Counted from the stretch's first letter, positions 34,196 through 42,489 are shown. The stretch is DNA of 64,000 bases from Natrinema halophilum (GCF_013402815.2 NZ_CP058601.1:620001-684000), one strand, 5' to 3'. Program-made: numbers and translations. The notes: generated by a model not told the origin, from the sequence alone.

Positions 34196-34198
34196 GGA

Positions 34199-34735
34199 TC
34201 AGCGGCGAGCTCGTCGGATGCACACCGTGGTTGCGGCCTCGAAGACCTCGGTATCGTAACCACGAAACTTGGGTAGTGACTTGAGGTGGCCCACTGCGTG
34301 TTTCAAGCGATCGAGTCGCACTGGTTCGCCAAGTTCGTGAAGCCGACCGTGAAGATTCTCCACCCTCGAGAGTGCCTCTCGTCGGCTTAGCGTCTCTGAA
34401 TCTGCTCGTCCGGCGATAGTCCCGCAGTCCTCACAGACAGTTCGGACAGGGTACCTCGCGATTGACGTGTTATCGACCTGTCGCGTCCCCAGGAGTGGCC
34501 CTTGGGGACCGATCTCGCCAGGGTTGGTCTTGTAGGCCCGGATGGATTCGGCCCGGGTGGCCTTTGGCTCCTGGTCGCGGCCTTGCGTGCCCCAAGCGAT
34601 GCGTCGGTGATCGCTCTTGAGCGTCTGGAAGCAATTGGAGCACGTCTCAGGGTTGCTGAACACGTAACGCCGGAAGACGCGATCCGGTTCATCCCGGCCC
34701 TGTACCTCGCCGAGGGTGTGGGCTGTAGTGGACAT
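34199..34735 (-). CDS. Viral zinc-ribbon protein
   Basis: 178 residues. CSNC (about residues 32-35) and CEDC (about 101-104) bracket a basic middle part, suggesting one split zinc site. The C-terminus is helical (RVENLHGRLHELGEPVRLDR). In the mid-gene block. Function unknown. Confidence 0.6.
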   Translation of the reverse strand: MSTTAHTLGEVQGRDEPDRVFRRYVFSNPETCSNCFQTLKSDHRRIAWGTQGRDQEPKATRAESIRAYKTNPGEIGPQGPLLGTRQVDNTSIARYPVRTVCEDCGTIAGRADSETLSRREALSRVENLHGRLHELGEPVRLDRLKHAVGHLKSLPKFRGYDTEVFEAATTVCIRRARR

Positions 34736-34875
34736 GGTAGGAGAAGCCGCTGGCTGTCGGCCGAGCCCCGACGTCGTCGTTGCCTCGATCGGGGATCGAT
34801 TGGGTACAGCCGTTACTATCAGGTATCGTGAGTGAACCCTTTAACAGACGAGATTGTTGCGATAATCGACGCTTC

Positions 34876-35127
34876 TCACGTATCTGAGGTGTCTGTGCCA
34901 GAAATCGTGTAGACTGACTTTCGAGCATCACCCGTGTAGGGCCGGGACTCAATGATCTCCTCGTCTTCGAGCCGGTTGAGCGCCCATCGGACCGTGCGTG
35001 ATGGGAGCGTGATTTGCTCGTTCAGTTCCTGCTGGGTGAGCTCCCCCTCGTCCTCGAGGATCCAGAGGACGAACTTCGCGCTCGGTGGCAGGCCCTCGAT
35101 CTCCTCGTCAGTGAGTAGTTCGGTCAT
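34876..35127 (-). CDS. MarR-like winged-helix regulator
   Basis: 83 residues. LPPSAKFVLWILEDEGELTQ, ELNEQITLPSRTVRWALNRL, then DEEIIESRPYTGDARKSVYT, a complete short winged helix. Probably a viral transcription regulator. Its ATG shares one base with the preceding stop. Confidence 0.75.
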   Translation of the reverse strand: MTELLTDEEIEGLPPSAKFVLWILEDEGELTQQELNEQITLPSRTVRWALNRLEDEEIIESRPYTGDARKSVYTISGTDTSDT

Positions 35128-35339
35128 CAGGTGGCCTCGGTCGCGGTCTGTTTGCACCGAACGATTCGTTCGCAGTCTCGGCACCGAACCCAGATATGGC
35201 CGGGTTTACGGTTCGCTTCCAGAAGGGGCGTTGCCTGGACAGTGGTGTTACAGGCTGGGCACGTGGACCGGTACCGAGTCTTGATCAGTGTGCGGCCAGC
35301 GTAGTTCTCTCGGCTGTAGTGGTGGGTGTCGTCAGTCAT
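35127..35339 (-). CDS. Zinc-ribbon microprotein
   Basis: 70 residues. CPACNTTVQATPLLEANRKP then CRDCERIVRC: a CxxC...CxxC zinc ribbon around a beta hairpin, basic surface. Coupled by 8-base overlap to the gene at 35332. Possibly nucleic-acid binding. Confidence 0.6.
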   Translation of the reverse strand: MTDDTHHYSRENYAGRTLIKTRYRSTCPACNTTVQATPLLEANRKPGHIWVRCRDCERIVRCKQTATEAT

Positions 35340-35718
35340 CGGACTCACCTCGATTGAAGTCGATCGCGACGACACCACCGGGCTCGAGGATCGTCATGTC
35401 CAGGCGGACTGCATCCGACCGGCAGATGAACGCTTCGCGGCCCTCGATGTTTGTGACGACGGTTACCATGTTGTCGATGGGGTCGAACTGTTCGACATCA
35501 CTGATCTGGTGCTGGTAGATGATCCACCCTCGTGGGATCGCGCGGGCCATCTCGATAGAGATCACGAGCGTACCGTCATTGCGATTGTTGCCCAACTGTT
35601 CGAAGCGGTCGGCCGCCTCCTGGAGTGTCACGATCGACGGCGGGCCTTCGATGGTCGGGACATCGTCGTGCTCGAGGGAGTTGTACCAGAGTTCGTAGGT
35701 GTCCTCGAAGACACTCAT
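35332..35718 (-). CDS. Hypothetical viral protein
   Basis: 128 residues. VFEDTYELWYNSLEHDDVP, then TLVISIEMARAIPRGWIIYQ, NIEGREAFICRSDAVRL and a C-terminal beta part. Coupled start and stop. No family recognised. Confidence 0.55.
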   Translation of the reverse strand: MSVFEDTYELWYNSLEHDDVPTIEGPPSIVTLQEAADRFEQLGNNRNDGTLVISIEMARAIPRGWIIYQHQISDVEQFDPIDNMVTVVTNIEGREAFICRSDAVRLDMTILEPGGVVAIDFNRGESDD

Positions 35719-36023
35719 CGTTGATCCTCCTCCGGGTGGTACCAGACCGGGTCGTAGCGTTGTTCGGGATGGTGCTCGAAGTGATGGTCGGCGGTTTCGT
35801 TTGCTCGGACGGTCTTGGAGCAGTGGACACACTCGACAGTTCGAGCTGGGGAATCCTCGCGCGGGACGACTCGGAGGTGGTCTCCTTCGTCGAAGACATC
35901 GAGTTCGGTTCCGCCGTCGACGCCGAGTGCACGAGTGGCGTCGGCGTTGAGGAAGGCGTGCATCGAGCCCTTGTTCGCATGGACTTTTCCGCCCCCGATC
36001 GGTGTATCCTCGTCACTCTGCAT
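35715..36023 (-). CDS. Viral protein with C-terminal zinc finger
   Basis: 102 residues from the ATG at 36023. A beta-rich N-terminal part (GKVHANKGSMHAFLNADATR, VDGGTELDVFDEGDHLRV) looks like an AbrB-type swapped hairpin, then CVHCSKTVRANETADHHFEH gives a CxxC/HxxxH-type zinc finger. Starts inside the end of the microprotein gene at 36013. A DNA-binding role is plausible. Confidence 0.6.
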   Translation of the reverse strand: MQSDEDTPIGGGKVHANKGSMHAFLNADATRALGVDGGTELDVFDEGDHLRVVPREDSPARTVECVHCSKTVRANETADHHFEHHPEQRYDPVWYHPEEDQR

Positions 36024-36111
36024 CGCCGTCACCCCGTTGTCGGCAGTTGAGACATGGAATGATTCGCAGTGGTTCGCCACACTTCTGACAGTGGCCGTCG
36101 GGGTGACGCAT
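36013..36111 (-). CDS. 32-residue zinc-ribbon microprotein
   Basis: MRHPDGHCQKCGEPLRIIPC followed by LNC and a short polar tail: two CxxC pairs about ten residues apart, a minimal zinc knuckle. Its ATG shares a base with the preceding stop (TGATG) and its stop overlaps the next start by 11 bases, so it is embedded in a coupled operon. Confidence 0.6.
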   Translation of the reverse strand: MRHPDGHCQKCGEPLRIIPCLNCRQRGDGDAE

Positions 36112-36311
36112 CACTGCTCACCCCCTCCGGTTCGCGTTGAACGTTCACTGTCCGTCTGTAGTGATCGGACGCTTACGACGCAACAGCACGGATGTAACAT
36201 CACCCTCCCATCCCAATCCACGTCTCGAATACCGGGTGCGCGGACTCTTTCGAAACGGAGGTCGCACTTCGGGCAACGGTTACTGCCGTCTGAGTCCGTC
36301 ACGCGGACCAC
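36111..36311 (-). CDS. Small zinc protein
   Basis: 66 residues. CPKC near residue 13 and a C-terminal cluster PCCCVV near residue 42; basic. Overlaps the DUF6884-like gene upstream by 13 bases. Function unknown. Confidence 0.5.
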   Translation of the reverse strand: MVRVTDSDGSNRCPKCDLRFERVRAPGIRDVDWDGRVMLHPCCCVVSVRSLQTDSERSTRTGGGEQ

Positions 36312-37081
36312 CTCCCAAACGTCGCCTGGATCTCGTCGGGTGGATGTCCCTCGGGATTCGGCGTCTCGATATCAACCGGTTCCGCGTCGCCGTCCGTCAG
36401 CTCGCGGCAGGACTCGCAGAGCCACGCGCCGTCTGCGGTCCACCACTCGGGGGCCATCCCGCTCCCTGGCGATGTGACCCGTCCGGGCGGGTAGACTTTA
36501 GCGTTCCGCGCCGCCCGTTCGCAGGAGTCGCAGAACAGCGCGTTCAACTCCAAGTCGTCGGGATCGGCACCACGCTCTGCGGCGACTTGCTCTCGCGCCC
36601 AGTGCATCTGCTGGCCGTTCCCGCCCGTATCGTCGAATGGGTAGCGGATCGTCACGTCGACGGCGTCGTAGTTTGCGGCCACGTCGGCGAGGCGGTCGCG
36701 GAGTAGATTCACGTAGGACTGTGCGTGTAGCACGACGATCTCGATCGCGTCCTCGTCGGTGTGGTAGTGGATCGTCTCATCGACGTGGTCGGCGACGTAA
36801 TCGGCCCAGTCGACGACGCTATCGTGGTTCGGTTCGTCCTCGCCCTTGAACCCGGAGTCGGTGATCCGAAGGTCGTAGGGTTCGAAGTAAGCGATCCACG
36901 GGATAACGCCCTTCGCCGAGAGGATCGATTGAAAGTCCCCGCACCAGAGCGCATAGGCGCGGTTCCACCGAAACCACCCTGACGTGTAGAGGTTGTAGGC
37001 GAGCGTGTTGCGACAATCTCGTTTCTGTCCGCCACAGCCAACGAGTGTGTAGCGGAATCGCTCAGTGCCGTCGCTACTCAT
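36299..37081 (-). CDS. DUF6884-like protein with zinc-ribbon tail
   Basis: 260 residues. VGCGGQKRDCRNTLAYNLYT, then WNRAYALWCGDFQSILSAKG and FEPYDLRIT reproduce the DUF6884 pattern (VGCGGxK...A..LYTG..F...RAYA...I.SA.hG...P...PYD). The C-terminal half has CDSCERAARN and CESCREL, a zinc-ribbon-like pair. DUF6884 is a poorly characterised family; nucleic-acid modification is only speculation. Confidence 0.65.
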   Translation of the reverse strand: MSSDGTERFRYTLVGCGGQKRDCRNTLAYNLYTSGWFRWNRAYALWCGDFQSILSAKGVIPWIAYFEPYDLRITDSGFKGEDEPNHDSVVDWADYVADHVDETIHYHTDEDAIEIVVLHAQSYVNLLRDRLADVAANYDAVDVTIRYPFDDTGGNGQQMHWAREQVAAERGADPDDLELNALFCDSCERAARNAKVYPPGRVTSPGSGMAPEWWTADGAWLCESCRELTDGDAEPVDIETPNPEGHPPDEIQATFGRWSA

Positions 37082-37259
37082 TGCGACCAGCCTCCCTTTT
37101 CACGTACTCGACAGCTCCGTACGCTTCATTTAGCGTCTCAAGCTGCTCTTCTGTCGTTGCCAATTCTCTTGCCTGGAGGATTTCTTCGAGGCAAACGTCA
37201 CATTGGACTTCGAGAGATCGCTCAGTATCGAACGAGGAGTTACCGCTCATCCTGATCAC
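37074..37259 (-). CDS. Small acidic protein with CxxC
   Basis: 61 residues. CDVCLEEILQARELATTEE followed by a helix (LETLNEAYGAVEYVKREAG). One CxxC only, so a shared or dimeric metal site is possible. Overlaps both neighbours by 8-20 bases. Confidence 0.55.
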   Translation of the reverse strand: MIRMSGNSSFDTERSLEVQCDVCLEEILQARELATTEEQLETLNEAYGAVEYVKREAGRNE

Positions 37260-37647
37260 CCCGCAACTGTTGGCGGCGTCGATTTGCCAACCCGATCACG
37301 TCCCGCCGTGGCTCATCAACGCGTGAGCGATTTGTTTCGATCTTTTCGAGCAATCTCTCGGCGTTGTTGATCCCCAGCCGCGTGTCGCCCTCGTCGTCCG
37401 TCGCTCGGAACAAATCGCCGTTCCGACGAGCAGCTGTGATCGCTTTATGGAGTTCATCGAGGCCGAAGCGGCCGTAGCCCGCGCCGTGGAGCGTGCCGAT
37501 GACCGACGTCTGCTTTGCGAGTGGGGGCTGCATGTGGCCAGAGTTGTAGTCGACGGCCCGGATGAGCGCCTCGTAAACCTCTTTGGTCCGTTTGCGGCGT
37601 TCTGCTTCGGTCTGTTCCTGGCGTTGTTGTTGCATCGACATGGTCAC
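37240..37647 (-). CDS. Small helical protein downstream of MCM
   Basis: 135 residues, basic N-terminus (QQQRQEQTEAERRKRTKEVY), then a winged-helix-like region (GYGRFGLDELHKAITAARRN, GDLFRATDDEGDTRLG). Overlaps the MCM stop by four bases, so it is co-translated with the helicase; a replication cofactor is possible. Confidence 0.6.
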   Translation of the reverse strand: MTMSMQQQRQEQTEAERRKRTKEVYEALIRAVDYNSGHMQPPLAKQTSVIGTLHGAGYGRFGLDELHKAITAARRNGDLFRATDDEGDTRLGINNAERLLEKIETNRSRVDEPRRDVIGLANRRRQQLRGDQDER

Positions 37648-39743
37648 GCCCTCCCCAGATAGCGGATGTGATCGGTCTGTGGCTCAGTCGCTGCCCCCTG
37701 CTGGAGCCATTTGTCCATATCAGAGTGGAGTTTACTGGCGTCGTAATCTCGCTCGAGTTCGTCCTGGACGTGCTCGATAATGTCCTCGCGTGGGATGCCG
37801 TTGTCGTACTCTTCCTCGAGTTCCTTGATGACGCCAGCGAGGAATTTCCGGCGACTGCGCTGGTCCTTCGATTCGCCCACCTCCTGGATGTCCGCGTCGA
37901 GTTCGCCGTCTTCGTTCTTCCCGATGTCGTCCATCGACCGTCCGACGATTTTCGACACTTGGTGGACGTGGCGCTGGTGGATCTTGTCGCAGAACTCGAA
38001 CTTCGCGAGCGCCTCGCAGACTCGAGTCAGCCCCTCGAGGCTTCGGAAGGTGACCGGGATCGGTTCGTTCTCGTCGTAATCGTACATCCCGCGGAGTTCG
38101 AGCCAGTTATCCCGCAGCTGATTGCGGACCTCGCGAGAGACGAACGGCGGATTATCCTGCTGCCGAGCGAGGGCGATCCACTTCCGGAGAACCTCGCCAT
38201 CGACCGGCGTCTGGATCGACTCGAGATCATCCTCGTCATGATTCTCGAGGTTCGCTCGTTTCGCAGCGTCACGCGAGGCGAGGATGTGATTGGCGATCTC
38301 CCGATCCTCTTGCTTGTCGGGCTTGTCTCGCATCGTGAACACGAGATCGAAACGGGAGATGAGCGCTGAGTCGAATGCGAACTGTTCCGGGATGGGTTCG
38401 TACGGATTGAACCGTCCGTCTCGCGGGTTCCCCGCGGCGACCACCGAAGTCTCGGTCTGGAAGGTGACGTTCTCGCCGGCGAGCGTCGCACTGAATCGCT
38501 GCTTACTCATCGGTTCGAGCATCCCCGCCCGTGTGTCGGGGCTCATGTCGTCGAGCTCGTCGATGCAGACGGTGCCGCCGTTGGCTTTCACGAACGCACC
38601 GGCTTTCATCACCCACTCACCGTCGCCGAAATCATCCTGTTCAGCGGCCGCCGTGAGTCCAGGAACGGTCGCTCGCTTCGAAGAGACGCCGACCGTTCTC
38701 CAGCCGATCTGTTGAGCACGATCGATCAGCTTCGACTTCGCAGTTCCAGGATCGCCGAGAAGGAGGACGTGGAGATCTGAGCGGTCGGAGTCTCCAGTTG
38801 GGTACTGGATCCGACCCCCAGAGACCAACGCGAGGATAAGCGCTTTCTTCTCGATGTCGTAGCCGTAGATCTTCGGGGCGAGGGATTCGGACGCGACGTC
38901 CAGCGGTTCGCCTTCTGCGCCGTCGGCCAGCTCTCGAATCCGTTTTCGTTCCTGTGAGTCGACGTCGAGATCTTGTTGGTCAGTCTCCTCGATCTCGATG
39001 TGGTGGCCCTCGAGGTACGGGTCGAACTTCGGTTTCTTCTGGGTGCCCGCGGAGTCCTGCTCGAATCGGATCGTCCCCGAGACGATGACGCGATCGCCGA
39101 TCGTCGCAGTCCCTGCGATATCGTCCTCGACGAACGCGTCAATCTTCTGTCCGGCGCCATCGGCGAGCTCTGGTGGGACCTTGATTCGAAGCTTCTGGGC
39201 GTCGATGAACTCCGACTGATCGAAGTTTACGCGGAATGGGCCCTGGCGTTCGCAGCCCTGGCACTCGTGAGGCTCCTGGAAGTCGCCGTCAGACTGAGGG
39301 ACACGAGTGAGTGTGCCACAGAGCTGGCACTCGAACGCGGCTTCCTCGATCTTCGGGTAGACGTCGGTCGCCTTCGTGATCTCGCCACGTATCGACCGGT
39401 AGTCCCCGAGGTGCTCCGATGGGGAAAACTCGCCGGGGTAGAACGTGTATTCCGCCGGGAGGTTTCCCACGCGTACGTGTGCGCTGAGTTCGACGTCAAT
39501 CGAGAGGTCGAACATCCGGAGGGCTTCCTCGAAATACCGCTGCATCTGTTCCGGTGCCGCGAGGTAGTCGTCGGCGACGTCTGGATCGAACTTGTGGACG
39601 TCTCGCCAGTCGACCTCGAGGGATCGCTGTTCGTTCGGATAGCGTTGCGCCAGTCTCCCGATCGCCTCTTTGTAGTAGCGACGATAGAACGTCGTCGCCA
39701 GGCGATCCGTGGTTGGCTCGTCTTCGGTTTGGGTTTGTGACAT
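37644..39743 (-). CDS. mcm: MCM replicative helicase
   Basis: 699 residues from the ATG at 39743; an upstream ATG at 39980 would add 79 residues of low-quality sequence running through the promoter. Zinc site CQLC/CQGC (about residues 139-164), Walker A LGDPGTAKSK (about 329-338), Walker B TVCIDELDDM (about 391-400), arginine finger in SRFDLVF, and a C-terminal winged helix. It unwinds DNA at replication forks. Together with the viral Orc1/Cdc6 it forms a viral initiation set. Confidence 0.9.
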   Translation of the reverse strand: MSQTQTEDEPTTDRLATTFYRRYYKEAIGRLAQRYPNEQRSLEVDWRDVHKFDPDVADDYLAAPEQMQRYFEEALRMFDLSIDVELSAHVRVGNLPAEYTFYPGEFSPSEHLGDYRSIRGEITKATDVYPKIEEAAFECQLCGTLTRVPQSDGDFQEPHECQGCERQGPFRVNFDQSEFIDAQKLRIKVPPELADGAGQKIDAFVEDDIAGTATIGDRVIVSGTIRFEQDSAGTQKKPKFDPYLEGHHIEIEETDQQDLDVDSQERKRIRELADGAEGEPLDVASESLAPKIYGYDIEKKALILALVSGGRIQYPTGDSDRSDLHVLLLGDPGTAKSKLIDRAQQIGWRTVGVSSKRATVPGLTAAAEQDDFGDGEWVMKAGAFVKANGGTVCIDELDDMSPDTRAGMLEPMSKQRFSATLAGENVTFQTETSVVAAGNPRDGRFNPYEPIPEQFAFDSALISRFDLVFTMRDKPDKQEDREIANHILASRDAAKRANLENHDEDDLESIQTPVDGEVLRKWIALARQQDNPPFVSREVRNQLRDNWLELRGMYDYDENEPIPVTFRSLEGLTRVCEALAKFEFCDKIHQRHVHQVSKIVGRSMDDIGKNEDGELDADIQEVGESKDQRSRRKFLAGVIKELEEEYDNGIPREDIIEHVQDELERDYDASKLHSDMDKWLQQGAATEPQTDHIRYLGRA

Positions 39744-39933
39744 CGATCGGTTGCGGTCTCTTTTATCGCCGGAATAAAACCGAATCGAGACGTTCCAAAC
39801 GCGAACGACGGCGTCGAACGGCGTCGAATTCGGCGGACCCGGCAGTAGCGGATGGTTTTTTACAGGAGTTGTACAACGCAACTTTCTCAGTGTGAAAGTG
39901 GAGGGGGAATACCTCGGTGGAAGAAACCCATCC
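39744..39933 (-). promoter_or_regulatory. MCM upstream region with 10-bp palindrome
   Basis: GTTGTACAAC (39868-39877) is a perfect palindrome about 130 bp before the MCM start. Nearer the start the minus strand has TTTTATTCCGGCGATAAAAG, with two TATA-like boxes. The palindrome could be an operator. No gene in this gap. Confidence 0.4.
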
Positions 39934-40437
39934 TTAGCGCACCTCCTCCCGAACTGGATTATTCCGGGAAGAAAACGCAACTCCAGCTTTTGCTTCGCTG
40001 GCGTTAACGGTCAATTTCATCGGCCGGCTACTTTCGTCCAGGTTGAATCCTGGAATGTCGTGGATTTGCTCACCGTCGTTGTTGTATCCGGCTGCTCGCC
40101 TGAGCAACCGATAGCAGTGGTTGTTTCCAGGCTCGCCGTCGAACACCTCCCACATGACGTCGTCGTAGGTCAGGGCCGCCCGACCGTGACCATTGACGGC
40201 CTTTTGGTAGGCATGTTCTCGGACCATCCCAACCTTGGTGTCGAGCGACAGATCACGATAATCGGTGTCGTCGTCGATCTCTGAGAGGCGAAGCTGCATT
40301 GCGGTGAGCTCCTCGAGCATGTCGGCGTGATCAGCACGAAGATCCTTGAGATTCTCCTCGAGTTCGTTACACTTCTGCAATGCGCGTTGAGCGACCTGGA
40401 GGGCATCTTTCGGTCGAACATTCGGGCCTTCAGTCAT
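39934..40437 (-). CDS. Coiled-coil protein with DNA-binding-like end
   Basis: 167 residues from the ATG at 40437. A long coiled coil (residues 15-60: RALQKCNELEENLKDLRADH and onward) is followed by a helix-turn-helix-like region (TKVGMVREHAYQKAVNGHGR, LTYDDVMWEVFDGEPGNNHC) and a C-terminal tail. It overlaps the preceding gene by eight bases. Could organise DNA at the early operon. Confidence 0.6.
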   Translation of the reverse strand: MTEGPNVRPKDALQVAQRALQKCNELEENLKDLRADHADMLEELTAMQLRLSEIDDDTDYRDLSLDTKVGMVREHAYQKAVNGHGRAALTYDDVMWEVFDGEPGNNHCYRLLRRAAGYNNDGEQIHDIPGFNLDESSRPMKLTVNASEAKAGVAFSSRNNPVREEVR

Positions 40438-40810
40438 CGGTCTCACCCCGGTCGGTATCCGTGCTTAGTGACCGCTCGGCGTTTTCGATGATGAGCCAGA
40501 ATCCGGGTTCCCACTCGTCGGTTCGGGGTCGAATCGTGATGGGAGCGTCTAACTCGCCGGAGAGGAGCGACGCTATCGTCTTCACGTCAACACGGCCCTC
40601 CTCGTACGGGAGCGTAACGTGCCACTCGTCGGGCGATATGCCCGCGTTGATTCCGTTCGGATTCGGAGCACTCGGATGGAGCGACAGACTGCCGATCAGT
40701 CCGTTGTCATCGTACGAGGAAACAACCTCTCGAGTGGCTTCGTCGAGACGTCCCCACGTCGCCGTACGTTCGTCAGACCACCAAGAGCGTTCAATAGCGT
40801 CCTCATACAT
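40430..40810 (-). CDS. Hypothetical early viral protein
   Basis: 126 residues from the ATG at 40810, which overlaps the stop of the microprotein gene. Contains SWWSDERTATWGRLDEATRE and EWHVTLPYEEGRVDVKTIAS. No family recognised. Confidence 0.55.
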   Translation of the reverse strand: MYEDAIERSWWSDERTATWGRLDEATREVVSSYDDNGLIGSLSLHPSAPNPNGINAGISPDEWHVTLPYEEGRVDVKTIASLLSGELDAPITIRPRTDEWEPGFWLIIENAERSLSTDTDRGETDD

Positions 40811-40952
40811 GGCGAACCACCACGTAGCCGCTTGTGCAGTCGTTACAGACGACGATCTCTCCACGTTCGGGGTGATCGATCACGACGTCGGCTGCCTCGG
40901 TACAACCGAGGGCTCCGCAGAACGGGCCCGACCCGTCGCTCGCAAAACTCAC
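40803..40952 (-). CDS. Zinc-ribbon microprotein, first viral gene by the tRNA
   Basis: 49 residues from a GTG at 40952. CGALGC near residue 12 and CNDC near residue 36 give a small zinc ribbon. It is the first gene after the provirus edge and its stop overlaps the next start by eight bases. Between 40953 and 41084 there is a probable leftward promoter and the right attachment junction. Confidence 0.55.
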   Translation of the reverse strand: MSFASDGSGPFCGALGCTEAADVVIDHPERGEIVVCNDCTSGYVVVRHV

Positions 40953-41084
40953 GCTTCGACACCTCCGTTAGAAGTCCCTATCGCGGGATGTGGTTCATCG
41001 CTTACAGCAGCGGCACTGTGGGAATTGATACACCCACGCCCTTGAGAGGGGGTTCTTACGTGGGCATGTAAAGAATTTGATAAG

Positions 41085-41235
41085 TGCCCGGGGAGGGCTC
41101 CGAACCCTCGATCTCCGCATGTCCCAGGTTCGAGGCTCGGCAGTCCTCGAGGGACACGGAGGCTTCCAAGGCGAAACCGCACCGAATCTCTGAACCCTAT
41201 GAGTGCGGCGCTATGTCCAGCTAAGCCACCCGGGC
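41085..41235 (-). tRNA. tRNA-Met (CAU), elongator, with intron
   Basis: Acceptor GCCCGGG (41235-41229) pairs with CCCGGGC (41092-41086), discriminator A at 41085. T arm GAGGG/CCCTC at 41109-41093. Anticodon loop CTCATA|A with anticodon CAT at 41201-41199. A 77-nt intron (41197-41121) interrupts it after position 37, the canonical archaeal site, and folds into a long helix as expected for the splicing endonuclease. Haloarchaeal elongator tRNA-Met genes are known to carry such introns. The provirus begins beyond its 3' end. Confidence 0.93.
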
Positions 41236-41337
41236 TCGATTACGGATAGTGCAGTCCGTTTCTTTAAGCTTCCCATTCGCCATCGCCGTGTAACGTGGAC
41301 CCACGGATTTATCATATGGTGTTACAAACGACAGTGC

Positions 41338-42489
41338 ATGAGCGTTCCCGGTATCGTCCACTCTACTCTCGACGGCGAAGAGATTGCGGCGCGGATCTCT
41401 CTCGGTAGTGACGACGAGATTTTCATTACGCCGACCCGAACCATCGTTTACCGTTCTGACGGCCTCTTGAGCGACGAATCGGCAGACGAATTCCCGCACG
41501 ACGCTGACCGATTGACCCTTTCGGAAGGCCGGCGTAAAACGAAGTTCACCCTCGAGTACGCACTTGACGGCGAGCAGACGTTTGCGATTCCTGCGGGGAA
41601 AACCGACGACATACTCCATCCCGTTCTTGCAGGCGTGTTAAACGGCAACGGCATTACCGATACCGGGGAGACGGTCGTCAAGACCTATCGATTCAGCGAA
41701 CTGACCCTGATACTCACGAGCGATCGGCTCGTCAAGCATATCGGGAGTGCAGTCTGGGACGACGATTACGAGGAATACCACTTCGACGACGTAACCAAAC
41801 TCGCCTTCGAGGACGGCAGCGTGGCGACCCAGATCGTCCTCACGGTCGACGGTCGCCCTCAGCGGATCAAGGCACCAAACGAAGCGGCTAACGACCTCCG
41901 CGAGCGGTTACAGCGGGTCTTGTTCGATTATCACGACGTTAGTTCACTCGAGGAACTCAACGACGTCGTGGGTGACGCAGAGGACGTCGATGGCAGTTCC
42001 AGCGGATCGGTCGACTTCGGCGGCGGTGTCGACCCGCTCGATGCCGACCCGCCAGAACCGGACGACCACGAGGCAACCGGCGGGTCGCCGAGCAACGCGG
42101 CGGACTCCCGATCGGCCGATCCCCTGGCCGATGGTGCAACGGACGACGCCACGCCCACCGACCCGGGGTCGTCATCGCCTCCCGACAACGGCGGTTCGGT
42201 CCCGCCGTCGGGGGCTGCTTCGGCGACGACAAATCAGCCCGACGAAGGTGATGAACTCACCGAGACCGCATCGATCCTCGGGGAATCCGAGTTCGACCCG
42301 TCGGCGGCCGATGCGGGCATCGGTTCTGAATCCGGCGCCGATCGTGGCAGATCGCCACCCGAAACCGACCCAGAACTTCTCGAGCGCCTCGAGGCGCTCG
42401 AGACCGCGGTCGAGCGCCAGAGCGAGATTATCGACCGCCAACAGCAAACGATCGATCGGCTTATCTCGGAGCTCAGACAGGGACGTTAG
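41338..42489 (+). CDS. PH-like two-domain protein with acidic linker and coiled coil
   Basis: 383 residues. Two PH/bPH2-like beta domains (IAARISLGSDDEIFITPTRT at 15-35; YRFSELTLILTSDRLVKHIG and EYHFDDVTKLAFEDGSVATQ at about 115-155), then a low-complexity Asp/Pro/Ser/Gly linker (220-330) and a C-terminal coiled coil (LERLEALETAVERQSEIIDR). Haloarchaeal conserved, DUF7115-like by memory. TATA-like TTTATCATA precedes the ATG by about 27 bp. Start chosen at 41338 because the upstream frame crosses the tRNA. Confidence 0.7.
   Translation: MSVPGIVHSTLDGEEIAARISLGSDDEIFITPTRTIVYRSDGLLSDESADEFPHDADRLTLSEGRRKTKFTLEYALDGEQTFAIPAGKTDDILHPVLAGVLNGNGITDTGETVVKTYRFSELTLILTSDRLVKHIGSAVWDDDYEEYHFDDVTKLAFEDGSVATQIVLTVDGRPQRIKAPNEAANDLRERLQRVLFDYHDVSSLEELNDVVGDAEDVDGSSSGSVDFGGGVDPLDADPPEPDDHEATGGSPSNAADSRSADPLADGATDDATPTDPGSSSPPDNGGSVPPSGAASATTNQPDEGDELTETASILGESEFDPSAADAGIGSESGADRGRSPPETDPELLERLEALETAVERQSEIIDRQQQTIDRLISELRQGR

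Larger units (their letters stand above)
1..41084. mobile_element. Head-tail provirus next to tRNA-Met (left end not seen)
   Basis: A continuous block of viral genes: terminase, portal, protease, HK97-type capsid, tail tube, tape measure, tip proteins, MCM helicase and Orc1/Cdc6. It ends 133 bp from the 3' end of the tRNA-Met gene at 41085. The gene order matches siphovirus-like haloarchaeal caudoviruses. No repeat of the tRNA 3' end and no tyrosine recombinase were found, so the left boundary and integrase are inferred to lie before position 1, unless a junction near 290 marks the edge. More than 40 kb with intact structural genes suggests it could be functional. Confidence 0.85.

Noticed and set aside
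37644-39980. MCM starting at 39980
   Set aside because: The extra 79 residues are not MCM-like and cross the probable promoter; MSQTQTEDEP at 39743 fits the family.
40949-41182. Minus-strand frame inside the tRNA-Met
   Set aside because: It begins within the tRNA intron and has no protein character.
41203-41337. Extension of the PH-like gene into the tRNA
   Set aside because: It would translate tRNA sequence; the TATA-like box indicates a start at 41338.
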